Shown: piece by piece, positions 26,257-33,950 of the stretch | How positions within the stretch are numbered: the first letter of the stretch is position 1 | How the letters are laid out: the number at the start of each line of letters is the position of its first letter | Assembly: GCA_934613645.1 (NCBI GenBank) | Contig: CAKTTC010000010.1 | Coordinates: 1 to 64,000, forward strand | Length of the DNA stretch: 64,000 nucleotides | Reading direction: 5' to 3' | Source of the DNA: an uncultured Opitutales bacterium | Lineage (GTDB): Bacteria; Verrucomicrobiota; Verrucomicrobiia; Opitutales; Intestinicryptomonadaceae | Program-made: the position numbers and the translations under genes | Notes under the pieces: model-generated | Told to the model about the DNA's origin: nothing | Databases searched by the model: none | The model's input: only the letters and a program-made list of their open reading frames with translations

Positions 26257-28062
26257 CTATTTGATTTTGTTTTTGAGCCAGTTTTTAGCTTTCCGCCAAG
26301 CCGATGGGGAAAACAGGCGGAAGTCTTTTGCGGCCACGGTTTCGCCCTTGTAAGAAAAGGGCTTGTCGGTGTAGTTGCAGACGGTTTGGCTTCCGTCGGA
26401 ATATTCCGTCATGAATACGCCGTCGGCAAGCTCTTTGTGGTCTTCGATAAACTCCCACTGTAAATGCTTTACGGGCTGGTAGATTTCATACATCTTTTTG
26501 ACCGGTTCAAGCCCGTATTTTCTATAGTTGGTAAAATAGAAACAGGGGCGTCCGCCGAATTCTATTACTTTTAGCACGCGCGTATCGATGTCGGGCAGGA
26601 ACGAAAATTCGTCTTTTGGCGAATGCGGGTATGTGGGGTCTACAGTGCCCCAGAAGGGGTTGCTCAAAATTATTCCGTGGTAGGCAATCTGCCAGAACGG
26701 GACAAGTTTTGTTATCATATCGTTTTTGCGCGGGGCGAATTTCGGGTAGGCTGAAACATAGAATGCAAAGTCCAAATATTCCGCGGCAAAGTCGAACGAC
26801 GATTCGGAGCTGAAACCGCCGAAGCGTTTTTGGAAGGCTTTCATAACGGTTTTCCACGCCTCGACAGTTTCCTCGCGCCCGCAGTAGTGTTCTTTCGAGA
26901 AACAGATTTGCGGGGTAATGCAGGAGATGACATCGATATGGTGCAGGCCGTGGAAGCCGAGGTTTTCTATGATGTCCATATCCTCTTGCAGGCGGTATTT
27001 TACAATCTGTTTGGCGCAGGTGCGGTATGAGATTCCGCCGCTCCAGAAGCCGCTTTCGTCGAGCTTCCCGTTTTGGCGGCGCGCCACTGCGCGTTCGTCC
27101 CAGTTGTTTGCGAGTTTGAAAAAGCAGGTGTAGTTTGTGTGGCATGTTATTTGGTAGCCCGCGTCTTGAGCCGCCTTGATTGCCTCGCGCAGTTTCGCCT
27201 CTCCGCCGAATACGGGCTCTACGGGCAGAAGCTGCGGCCAGCAGCCGTCGTGTCCGCCCTTGTTCCAGCCGACAGTGTGCACGTCAAGCTCTTCTATGCC
27301 GTTTTTCTTGAACCACTGAATGTAGTTTTTCAGGTCTGCAAACGTGTTCATTATGCGGGGCTTGGGGTCGGTTTGGGGCGTGAGGTCTTTTTTTGCGAAG
27401 GGTTTTACGCCGTGTTTTACGCGCACGAGCATTGTTTCGACGCTCTTTTTCAGCTCGGGGCGTTCCGCCGCGCGCTGGCGCAGGGTCGGGATTTTTTCAA
27501 CCTCCAATTTATATTGGCGGTATTTTTTTGCCATATCCGCGTATGTAGCGTTTTTGGGCATTTCGTAGAAGTCTACAATCAAGTCTTTCTTCACCCAGCT
27601 GATGTGCCCCGACTTCACGTAAATGCGCAGAGCGTAGTTTCCGTCTTTTGCGGTTGCGGCAATTCGGCAGTCGTAGGCGTCGGATTTTAACATTGCAAGG
27701 GCGGAGGTTTGCGGGGTTTTGATTCCGAACGCCGTCAGATGTTTGCCCGCTTCAAAACTGCCGTTGTCGATTTTGAATTCAATCAGCTCCACGGGGGCGA
27801 ACAAATACCAGCCTTCGTCGCCCTTTTTGGCGTTCCACTTGGGCGAGGTTATTTCCGTCAAGACAAGGTTGTTGTCTTTGTTCATATACTTTGCCGGAAG
27901 AACGAGGCGTTTTGCGCCGTCGGGCATTTGCTGAAGTTCGATTTTACTTTTTTCGACTCTGTTTTTTTTGTAGGTAAGCGTCAAATCGACCGATTCCGCA
28001 AACGCGCACGCCGCCAGCATTATTGCCGCAAAAGCGGGTATGATTTTCTTTAACAATTTCAT
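26257..28062 (-). CDS. Secreted DUF5696-like protein, putative glycosidase (paralogue 3)
   Basis: The 601-aa product has a signal peptide (KLLKKIIPAFAAIMLAACAFA) and the shared motifs GWNKGGHDGCWPQL, LHHIDVISC, SSESSFDFAAEY and PFWQIAYHGIIL. It is nearest to paralogue 2 by motif content. The C-terminal module (FSYKGETVAAKDFRLFSPS) also matches paralogue 2. It lies between gap and pgk on the same strand, but gap has its own terminator (28171-28196) and this gene has its own promoter (28108-28135), so it is an independent unit placed inside the glycolytic cluster. Function as a glycan-active enzyme is inferred. Confidence 0.65.
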   Translation of the reverse strand: MKLLKKIIPAFAAIMLAACAFAESVDLTLTYKKNRVEKSKIELQQMPDGAKRLVLPAKYMNKDNNLVLTEITSPKWNAKKGDEGWYLFAPVELIEFKIDNGSFEAGKHLTAFGIKTPQTSALAMLKSDAYDCRIAATAKDGNYALRIYVKSGHISWVKKDLIVDFYEMPKNATYADMAKKYRQYKLEVEKIPTLRQRAAERPELKKSVETMLVRVKHGVKPFAKKDLTPQTDPKPRIMNTFADLKNYIQWFKKNGIEELDVHTVGWNKGGHDGCWPQLLPVEPVFGGEAKLREAIKAAQDAGYQITCHTNYTCFFKLANNWDERAVARRQNGKLDESGFWSGGISYRTCAKQIVKYRLQEDMDIIENLGFHGLHHIDVISCITPQICFSKEHYCGREETVEAWKTVMKAFQKRFGGFSSESSFDFAAEYLDFAFYVSAYPKFAPRKNDMITKLVPFWQIAYHGIILSNPFWGTVDPTYPHSPKDEFSFLPDIDTRVLKVIEFGGRPCFYFTNYRKYGLEPVKKMYEIYQPVKHLQWEFIEDHKELADGVFMTEYSDGSQTVCNYTDKPFSYKGETVAAKDFRLFSPSAWRKAKNWLKNKIK

Positions 28063-28107
28063 ATTTCGTCCGTTTCTATACAGGTTATTTTTTCGCAGGA
28101 TAGGGCA

Positions 28108-28135
28108 AGTGTAATGCGCCGCTTTTTGATGTCAA
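28108..28135 (-). promoter_or_regulatory. Promoter of DUF5696 paralogue 3
   Basis: On the minus strand a perfect TTGACA is followed by 16 bases and TACACT (4 of 6), 46 bases before the ATG. It lies downstream of the gap terminator, so transcription is separate from gap. Confidence 0.55.
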
Positions 28136-28170
28136 CCAACTTCGGGGCGCGGAATAGTGGGGCGCAAAAA

Positions 28171-28196
28171 AAAAGAGGTTCAAGCGAACCTCTTTT
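28171..28196 (-). terminator. gap terminator
   Basis: An 11-bp perfect stem AAAAGAGGTTC / GAACCTCTTTT with the loop AAGC (plus strand) is followed on the minus strand by a run of T residues. It is 20 bases past the gap stop. Confidence 0.85.
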
Positions 28197-28215
28197 CTTT
28201 GCAATGTAATTTAAC

Positions 28216-29232
28216 TTACTTGGCGATAACGCGAGCCATTTCCAAAACCTTGTTGGAATAGCCCCATTCGTTGTCATACCAAGAGATAACCTTGACGAAA
28301 GTCGGGTCGAGCTGGATACCGGCTTTGGCGTCGAAGATAGAAGTCTTGGGGCAGTTGCGGAAGTCCGTGGAAACAACGGCGTCTTCCGTGTAGCCGAGGA
28401 TACCCTTGAGTTCGCCTTCGGAGTATTTCTTCATAGCGGCGCAGATAGCGGCGTATGCAGCGTCCTTATCGGCGGCGGGAGCTTTTTCGAGTTCGACAGT
28501 CAAGTCGACAACCGAAACGTCGGAAGCGGGGATACGCATCGACATACCCGTCAATTTGCCGTTGAGCTGGGGAAGAACCTTGCCGACAGCCTTTGCAGCA
28601 CCCGTCGAGGACGGAATGATGTTTTCGAGGATACCGCGACCGCCGCGCCAATCCTTCTTGGAGGGGCCGTCAACAGTTTTCTGCGTAGCCGTAGCGGCGT
28701 GGACTGTCGTCATCAAGCCGCGCTTGATACCGAATTCTGCGTCGAGAACTTTGCAGATGGGCGACAAGCAGTTTGTCGTGCAGGAAGCGTTCGAAATGAT
28801 TTTCTGACCAGCGTAGGTCTTGTCGTTAACGCCGTATACGAACATCGGAGTTGCGTCCTTCGAGGGAGCCGACATAATGACTTTTTTCGCGCCCGCTGTG
28901 AGGTGTTTGCCCGCCAATTCTTCTGTGAGGAAGAAGCCCGTGGATTCTACAACGACGTCTGCGTCGACTTCGTTCCACTTGAGGTTTGCGGGGTCCATTT
29001 CGGCTGTGAGGCGGATTTTGTTGCCGTTAACAACCATGTAGTTGCCTTCGACTTTAACGTCGCCGTTGAATCTTCCGTGAACCGAGTCATACTTGAGCAT
29101 ATAAGCCAAGTATTCGGGATCGAGAAGGTCGTTAATACCGACGATCTGGATATCTTTCGAGAAGTTTTCTACGGCAGCGCGGAAAACCATGCGGCCGATA
29201 CGTCCGAAACCATTGATACCTACTTTAATCAT
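28216..29232 (-). CDS. gap: Glyceraldehyde-3-phosphate dehydrogenase, type I
   Basis: The 338-aa product is complete GAPDH, which oxidises glyceraldehyde 3-phosphate with NAD and phosphate. The NAD-binding start KVGINGFGRIGRMVFRAA, the catalytic cysteine in ISNASCTTNCLSPI near residue 153, the catalytic histidine region MTTVHAATATQKTVDGPSK, and the phosphate-binding SSTGAAKAVGKVLP are intact. The C-terminal SWYDNEWGYSNKVL is also canonical. An aspartate at the NAD-binding strand 2 region (GINDLLDPEY) fits NAD preference. It has its own promoter and terminator. Confidence 0.98.
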   Translation of the reverse strand: MIKVGINGFGRIGRMVFRAAVENFSKDIQIVGINDLLDPEYLAYMLKYDSVHGRFNGDVKVEGNYMVVNGNKIRLTAEMDPANLKWNEVDADVVVESTGFFLTEELAGKHLTAGAKKVIMSAPSKDATPMFVYGVNDKTYAGQKIISNASCTTNCLSPICKVLDAEFGIKRGLMTTVHAATATQKTVDGPSKKDWRGGRGILENIIPSSTGAAKAVGKVLPQLNGKLTGMSMRIPASDVSVVDLTVELEKAPAADKDAAYAAICAAMKKYSEGELKGILGYTEDAVVSTDFRNCPKTSIFDAKAGIQLDPTFVKVISWYDNEWGYSNKVLEMARVIAK

Positions 29233-29279
29233 TTTATTTCCTTTTTACTTTATGGGTTTAGTAATAAAAATTAAAGCCG

Positions 29280-29308
29280 CATTATTTGACGGATTTTTTT
29301 TCTTGCAA
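29280..29308 (-). promoter_or_regulatory. Promoter of gap
   Basis: On the minus strand TTGCAA is followed by 17 bases and ATAATG (or 16 bases and AATAAT), 48 bases upstream of the start codon. The box pair resembles the pgk promoter. Confidence 0.45.
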
Positions 29309-29453
29309 CACTTTTTTTGCGATTTTTCGAATTCAGGGGAAAAACATACAATTTTGAACGGAATAGCCTTTCGCGCGGGCGAATCGGCGGGCGTTGTCGG
29401 ATACCTCCATTTTTGTGTTGAGAGTTTGTTTTTTTTAGGCAACATAGCCCGAT

Positions 29454-29564
29454 ATGCAAAAAAATAAGTTCAAAACCGACAAATTTTTCGTGTTTGTCTA
29501 CATTTTGGCTGCGGTGCTTTTTGTTCTGCAATGCGCCATTGTCGTTTGGGGATTAACCTGTTAG
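29454..29564 (+). CDS. Small single-helix membrane protein (36 aa)
   Basis: The short frame encodes a basic N terminus (MQKNKFKTDK) and one hydrophobic helix (FFVFVYILAAVLFVLQCAIV). It ends nine bases before the ATG of the CPBP protease gene, close enough for translational coupling. It may be a real small membrane protein acting with the protease or a leader peptide. The ribosome-binding site is poor, so existence as a protein is not certain. Confidence 0.4.
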   Translation: MQKNKFKTDKFFVFVYILAAVLFVLQCAIVVWGLTC

Positions 29565-29573
29565 TTGGCGCGT

Positions 29574-30206
29574 ATGTTTCAAGACAATCCCACTTTCGCC
29601 CTTGTAAATTTCGCCATTGCGGCCTGCCTTTTCCATATGTGGCTTGGCGATTTCCGCTTTTGGCGCGCAAACGGCGCGCCGCGCAACGGGGCTTTTGCGG
29701 GCGCGACTTCCGTTTCGCCCAAGTTTGGGGTTTTTGCCGCGCTTGCCGCCGCCGCGCTGCTTGCGGTTCATATTGCGGTCGAAACTGCGTTGGGCGTTGA
29801 GCAGAAGCAGACGTCGGTTTCGGCTTGGGCGTTGTTTTCGTGGATTGGCGCGGCGTGGACTGAGGAGTTCGTTTTTCGCGGATATTTGGTTGTCCAAAAC
29901 AGGGGCAGGGCGGCGTTGGTTGCGTCGATAATCGTTTTTTCGCTCGTTTTCGCTCTCGGGCACCCGTTTATGTGGGACTATTCCGTCCCCGAAGGCGCGT
30001 CGGTTTTCGGCGGGCAGTGGAAGTTCGATTTCTCCGCCCAGCCGATAAATGCCACGCTTTCCATCTTCACCTGTTCGCTCTTATTCTACGCACTGCGCTT
30101 TGTCCCCGCCAACAAAAACCGCTCAATTATTCCGTGCGCGTGCGCGCATTTGACCTACAATTTGGGCGTTTTTGCCGCCAAGGCGGTTCAGGGGTTTGTG
30201 GGCTGA
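29574..30206 (+). CDS. CPBP-family intramembrane metalloprotease
   Basis: The 210-aa protein has about five to six hydrophobic helices and the three CPBP (Abi/CAAX protease-like) motifs: the EExxxR motif in WTEEFVFRGYL near residue 105, the FxxxH motif in FALGHPF near 130, and a late HLTYN. Members cut proteins or peptides inside the membrane, and some mature bacteriocins or process prenylated tails. The ATG at 29574 is chosen over the TTG at 29565. The dusB-like gene starts one base after the stop codon, so the three genes 29454-31158 probably form a unit. Confidence 0.8.
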   Translation: MFQDNPTFALVNFAIAACLFHMWLGDFRFWRANGAPRNGAFAGATSVSPKFGVFAALAAAALLAVHIAVETALGVEQKQTSVSAWALFSWIGAAWTEEFVFRGYLVVQNRGRAALVASIIVFSLVFALGHPFMWDYSVPEGASVFGGQWKFDFSAQPINATLSIFTCSLLFYALRFVPANKNRSIIPCACAHLTYNLGVFAAKAVQGFVG

Positions 30207-30207
30207 T

Positions 30208-31158
30208 ATGTTTTCGCGCGCCGACAGAAAGCTTTTTACGCTCGCGCCCATGGCGGGTTTTACGAACTCCGCGTGCAGGTCGATTTTCTCCGAATACGGA
30301 GCCGACGCCACGGTTTCGGAGTTCGTCTACTCGCGCGCGGTTCTCAAGGGGGCTGCGCGGGTGCTTGAAAAGCTCGCTTTCGAAGACGGAGCACGCCCCG
30401 TCGGAATCCAGATTTTCGGCGACGACCCCTCCGAGATTGCCGACGCCGCGCAGCTTATCCGCGAAAGGCTTTCGCCCGATTTCATCGACATAAATTTCGG
30501 CTGTCCCGCTCCCAATGCGGTTGACGCCGGCGCGGGGGCGGCGTTGCTCAAAGACGTTCCGCGCATGTGTGCCATTGTCCAAAAGGTTTCGGAAAGTCTC
30601 GACATTCCCGTTACCGCAAAAATGCGCACCGGTTGGGACAGCCAAAGCATTGTAGTTCCCGACGCCGCCGTTGCACTCGAGCAGGCGGGCGCGAAAATGG
30701 TCTGTCTTCACGGGCGCACGAAAGCGCAGGCATACGGCGGCGACGCCGACTGGCGGCTTATTGAGCAGACCGCCCGCGCGCTTGAAATCCCCCTCTGGGG
30801 AAACGGCTCGGCGGAAAAGCTTGACGCCGATTTTTTGCGGGGTAGCGCGTGTGCGGGCTTCAGTATCGGGCGCGCCGCGCTCGGTAATCCGTGGGTTTTC
30901 CGCCGTCTGAAGGCTGCGGTTTCGGGCGAGCCGTTCGAAGAGCCGACTCCGCGCGAGCGCGCCGCGCTTGCCCTGCGATACGCCGAAACAATGGCGGAAT
31001 CGGGGTTCGACAAATCTTCGCCCGACAACATCAAATTTATCAAAACCCAGATTATGTGTTTTCTGAAAAATGCCGAAGGATTCAAACGCCTGCGCGTGCG
31101 CCTGAAAGACATAAACACTTTATCCGAACTAAAGGAATTATTATGCGGACAATCATAA
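30208..31158 (+). CDS. dusB: tRNA-dihydrouridine synthase (DusB-like)
   Basis: The 316-aa product is an FMN-dependent tRNA-dihydrouridine synthase, reducing uridine in tRNA loops. Seen are the N-terminal TLAPMAGFTNSACR, the conserved INFGCPAPN with the catalytic cysteine, GAGAALLKD, the FMN-binding KMRTGWD, LHGRTKAQAYGG and GNGSA, and a phosphate-binding SIGRAALGNPWVF. The C-terminal helical domain is present but short. The start at 30208 follows the protease stop by one base. INFGCP differs from the usual INMGCP only at one residue. Assignment to the B subtype is less sure than to Dus. Confidence 0.9.
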   Translation: MFSRADRKLFTLAPMAGFTNSACRSIFSEYGADATVSEFVYSRAVLKGAARVLEKLAFEDGARPVGIQIFGDDPSEIADAAQLIRERLSPDFIDINFGCPAPNAVDAGAGAALLKDVPRMCAIVQKVSESLDIPVTAKMRTGWDSQSIVVPDAAVALEQAGAKMVCLHGRTKAQAYGGDADWRLIEQTARALEIPLWGNGSAEKLDADFLRGSACAGFSIGRAALGNPWVFRRLKAAVSGEPFEEPTPRERAALALRYAETMAESGFDKSSPDNIKFIKTQIMCFLKNAEGFKRLRVRLKDINTLSELKELLCGQS

Positions 31159-32372
31159 TTTATCTGTTTTTGGCAATTTCAACTTTTGCCGCCCGCGCCG
31201 AGGATTTCGGTGCGGTGTTCACCAAGGGCTACGAATTCTATTTGCGCGGCGACTACCCCGCCGCAAGGGAAATGTTCGCCCAAATTCCCCCGCAAAAGAC
31301 GGAGCTTTCCGCCTTGGCAAGCTACTATTTGGCTTCGATTTCGGCTTTCGAGGGCGACGGCAAGGCGGCAGAAAGGAACTTCGCGCTCGCACTTGAAAAC
31401 GCGCAGACACCGCAGACGTGCTCCAACGCGTTCGTTCAGGCGGCGCGCTTTTTCATCGCCAATTCCGACTACGCAAAAGTTGTGGAGTTTTCGGAAAAAA
31501 TTCCCGCCGACTTGCTCGGCGGCCGCGGAAAATTCTACGTAGCGCAGGCTCTGTATTTTCTCGGCAAGAAGAAGGAATCGGCGAAAATGTTCGCCTCGAT
31601 TCTTTCCGAATTTGACGACAAATCCTCTGTGGGTGCGGATATGCTCGTTGCGGCAATAACGGAAAAGAAGAAGTTTGCGGCGGGCTTGAAGCTCGACTTT
31701 GCGCCCAAGACTCCCGCGGGCATTGCGCGCGCCGACATTCTGGCGGGGAGGAAAATCGCGCAGCCTTTCGGCGAAATCAGTTTTCTCGCCCAGACAATCC
31801 TTGCCGAGCAGACCCCGACTCCCGAAATTTTGGACGCTCTCGCCCGCGCCGCTTTCGAAAATTCCGACTCTCCGTTCGCGTGGCGCGCCGCCGTTTTGCT
31901 TTCAAAATCAAGGCTCGACGCCAAGGACTATGCGCAGGCCATGGTTTTTGCAAACGACGCCCTCAAGCTGTCTTCGCCCGACACGTTTGGGCACTTCCGC
32001 GCCCTCATTGCAAAGGGCGACGTTCTCAGAATGCAGAAAAAATACGCCGAGGCAATCGAGGAGTATATGAAGCTTTACATGAACCGACGCGCCCGCGGCG
32101 AACCCATTGCCGAGGCAATTTACAAAACGGGGCTTTGTTTTTTCGAGCAGGGGCTTTGGGCGGACGCGCACGTCTGTTTTCAGCGCGTTTTTGTTGCGTT
32201 TTTCAGGTTCGAATACTGGGGAAGCCGCGCATACTACTACGACGCGCAGGCTCTCTATTCGATGGGGCAACGCCGCGACGCCAATGCAACGCTGCTTGAG
32301 TATTTCCGCCGCGCCAAGGACAAATCTTCGGAGGTATACAAGGCGGCGCGCGCCTACTACAACTCGATTTAA
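31143..32372 (+). CDS. Exported tetratricopeptide-repeat protein
   Basis: The 409-aa product has a signal peptide (RTIIIYLFLAISTFAARA) and is built almost entirely of TPR-like helix pairs. Examples are GYEFYLRGDYPAAREMFAQI near residue 30, ALYFLGKKKESAKMFASIL near 140, GDVLRMQKKYAEAIEEYMKL near 300 and GLCFFEQGLWADAHVCFQRV near 340. Such proteins act as periplasmic scaffolds. The partner is unknown. It overlaps the dus gene by 16 bases, so it is translationally coupled. Its stop codon abuts the left flank of type B palindrome B1. Confidence 0.8.
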   Translation: MRTIIIYLFLAISTFAARAEDFGAVFTKGYEFYLRGDYPAAREMFAQIPPQKTELSALASYYLASISAFEGDGKAAERNFALALENAQTPQTCSNAFVQAARFFIANSDYAKVVEFSEKIPADLLGGRGKFYVAQALYFLGKKKESAKMFASILSEFDDKSSVGADMLVAAITEKKKFAAGLKLDFAPKTPAGIARADILAGRKIAQPFGEISFLAQTILAEQTPTPEILDALARAAFENSDSPFAWRAAVLLSKSRLDAKDYAQAMVFANDALKLSSPDTFGHFRALIAKGDVLRMQKKYAEAIEEYMKLYMNRRARGEPIAEAIYKTGLCFFEQGLWADAHVCFQRVFVAFFRFEYWGSRAYYYDAQALYSMGQRRDANATLLEYFRRAKDKSSEVYKAARAYYNSI

Positions 32373-32376
32373 AAAA

Positions 32377-32490
32377 GCGCGAGGGCGCGTTTGCTTCGCC
32401 GACGAGTTTATTTTTTATTGATAAGGCGAAACCTTTGTTTCGCCTTTTGTTTTATAAACTCGTCGAAGCAAACGCTCTCGGGCATCATTT
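32377..32490 (+). repeat. Type B nested palindrome B1
   Basis: The outer arms are GCGTTTGCTTC-gcc-GACGAGTTTA (32387-32410) and 32455-32475, pairing over 21 bp except for a 3-base bulge in the left arm. Nested inside is AAGGCGAAAC / GTTTCGCCTT. The constant flanks are AAAAAGCGCGAGG on the left and TCTCGGGCATCATTTGG on the right. It directly follows the stop codon of the TPR gene. Confidence 0.8.
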
Positions 32491-32589
32491 GGTTTTGGCT
32501 TCGACTTACGGGCGTTAAGCCCGCTACGCTCGCCAAAACACAAATCCTGTCTCGAGCCTCGCACTTTTTTGTTCTGTTATTTTCAACTC

Positions 32590-32692
32590 ATTTTTTAAGT
32601 TGGAACGTTTCTCTTTTCTTCGGCAATAGTCACATACTCAAGTATGCTCCTATCGCCTCGAAAATCAAAGCCGTCCCCTGAAGCCCAATTTG
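32590..32692 (+). repeat. Degenerate type E element, E4
   Basis: It contains AGTCACATACTCAAGTATG followed by CTCCTATCGCC and then CCTGAAGCCCAATTTGGC. This matches the E core skeleton of GTCAC, hairpin, CTCC-ATCGC and a downstream GAAGCC block, with an inner stem CATAC/GTATG that differs from E1-E3. The outer arms are weak here. Confidence 0.45.
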
Positions 32693-32706
32693 GCAACCCT
32701 TCTCCT

Positions 32707-32832
32707 TAAAAAGTGCGAGGCCGCGTTTCTTTCGGCGGCAGTTTTTATTAAAAACAAGTAAAGGAGATTGAACTCTGTTCAATCTCCTTTGATTATAAAA
32801 AACTGCCGAAAGAAACGCTCTCGGGCATCATT
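32707..32832 (+). repeat. Type B nested palindrome B2 enclosing a type A-like hairpin
   Basis: The outer arms GCGTTTCTTTCGG-cgg-CAGTTTTTAT (32723-32748) and 32795-32818 pair except for a 3-base bulge at the same place as in B1. Inside lies GGAGATTGAAC-TCT-GTTCAATCTCC followed by TTTGATTATA, the type A right flank. The constant flanks are AAAAAGTGCGAGG on the left and TCTCGGGCATCATTG on the right. Confidence 0.85.
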
Positions 32833-32928
32833 GACTCGCGTTTGCATTCGCAAACCGTTTGACACGCCGCTGCGTGCCCTTCGGGTGCGTTTTTCAAACG
32901 CATCTATACGCGCCTTCGGCTTGTATTC
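32831..32928 (+). repeat. 98-bp direct repeat, copy 1
   Basis: Begins TTGACTCGCGTTTGCATTCG and ends in GGCTTGTATTC. It matches 33237-33334 over 98 bases with one substitution. Confidence 0.85.
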
Positions 32929-33400
32929 GCCCACTCGCTTCGCTCGGGGTCGTTGCTTCGCAACGCTCATTCGCGCTTCGCTTGAATTTGGTTTGTTTCG
33001 GATTGAACTCGCTCGCTTGGTTTTGCTTGCGCAAAATCCGCGCTGTTTTGAACTCGCATTTGTTTCACAAATGTCTCGGCACTCGCTTCGCTCGGCTCTT
33101 TGCCTACGGCAAAGCTTCCCACGTAAACGTGGTCGCCTACGGGTAAAACACTTCGTGTTTTATTCTCCCCAAAAGCTTGCTTCGCAACTTTTGTGGTCAC
33201 GGGCGTTAAGCCCGCTACGCCTCATAAAATACGAAATTGACTCGCGTTTGCATTCGCAAACCGTTTGACACGCTGCTGCGTGCCCTTCGGGTGCGTTTTT
33301 CAAACGCATCTATACGCGCCTTCGGCTTGTATTCACTCCTTCGGGGTCTTTTGCCTGCGGCAAAATCTCAAACGCGCTTCGCTTGTTTTCTGCCTCGAGC
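32841..33400. other. Gene-free array of short hairpins with mostly 3-base loops
   Basis: At least ten perfect mini-palindromes follow one another. Examples are GTTGC-TTC-GCAAC, CATTTGT-TTC-ACAAATG, CTTTGCC-TAC-GGCAAAG, CCACG-TAAA-CGTGG, AAAACAC-TTC-GTGTTTT, GGGC-GTTAA-GCCC and TTTTGCC-TGC-GGCAAAA. No frame in this stretch has coding character. It is part of the 1.7-kb interval 32373-34057 between the TPR gene and priA. Confidence 0.7.
33237..33334 (+). repeat. 98-bp direct repeat, copy 2
   Basis: Second copy of 32831-32928 with one base changed (C to T in the CACGC-CGCT-GCGTG hairpin loop). Confidence 0.85.
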
Positions 33401-33406
33401 CTCACG

Positions 33407-33476
33407 TTTTTTATAATTCCTAAAGTGGCGGCGGCGGGCAAAGCCCGTTCGCCTTTGATTATTGATTAAAGTAAAG
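33407..33476 (+). repeat. Type A repeat A1
   Basis: The flanks TAATTCCTAAAGTGGCGGC and CGCCTTTGATTATTGATTAAAG enclose the hairpin GCGGGC-AAA-GCCCGT. A half copy in inverted orientation follows at about 33478-33520. Confidence 0.8.
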
Positions 33477-33562
33477 CAACATTGGCTTAAGCCAATTTGC
33501 GCCACTTCACAACATATAAAAAACGCGGATTGAATGAAATTCAATACCGCTTTGACTGTTCA

Positions 33563-33653
33563 TTAAAGTTTGTGATTAGAATGATTAGCCATTGACGAAG
33601 CCAATGCGGATACAAACAGAAAAGGCGCGGTGTTCAACCGCGCCGAATAACAC
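33563..33653 (+). repeat. Dispersed repeat D1
   Basis: The block from CATTAAAGTTTGTG through GCCATTGACGAAGCCAATGC to ACAAACAGAAAAGGCG matches 50957-51026 in inverted orientation. It ends in GGCGCGGT-GTTCA-ACCGCGCC followed by GAATAACACA, shared with 33951-34013. Confidence 0.8.
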
Positions 33654-33707
33654 AGACCGCCGCAAGTGTAGGCGTTTGTTAAAGCGGAAATTGAACAAAG
33701 TTCAATC

Positions 33708-33764
33708 CGCGTCGGTGCACGTCTATGGAAGCCCGCCCTGCGGGTCAAGGGGCTTCGCCCCTTG
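33708..33764 (+). repeat. Dispersed repeat C, copy 2
   Basis: 57 bases that match 1-58 with one substitution. It is embedded downstream of the hairpin ATTGAAC-AAA-GTTCAAT. Confidence 0.85.
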
Positions 33765-33792
33765 CGCCCCTTGCTTGGAATTGCAAAAATGG

Positions 33793-33860
33793 TTTTTTTA
33801 TAATTCCTAAAGTGGCGGCGATTGAACATTGTTCAATCCGCCTTTGTCTATTTATTAAAG
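33793..33860 (+). repeat. Type A repeat A2
   Basis: The flanks TAATTCCTAAAGTGGCGGCG and CGCCTTTGTCTATTTATTAAAG enclose ATTGAAC-ATT-GTTCAAT. It is followed directly by A3. Confidence 0.85.
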
Positions 33861-33930
33861 TTTTTTATTATTTCTAAAGTGGCGGCGGCGGGCAAAGCCC
33901 GTTCGCCTTTGATTATTTCTTGAAGTAAAG
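33861..33930 (+). repeat. Type A repeat A3
   Basis: The flanks TATTTCTAAAGTGGCGGC and CGCCTTTGATTATTTCTTGAAG enclose GCGGGC-AAA-GCCCGT, nearly identical to A1. Confidence 0.85.
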
Positions 33931-33950
33931 TTTAGAATACGCAAGCTATT

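Noticed and set aside
28216..29232. gap-DUF5696-pgk-tpiA as one operon
   Set aside because: A strong terminator after gap and a separate promoter before the DUF5696 gene make a single unit unlikely.
32768..33268. 166-aa frame within the repeat block
   Set aside because: It is made of hairpin repeats (FGLYSPTRFA-like). No coding signature, and the same DNA recurs at non-coding places.
32831..33334. CRISPR array
   Set aside because: The repeats are 98 bp with only two copies, spacing is not regular, there are no unique spacers of fixed size, and no cas gene lies in the window.
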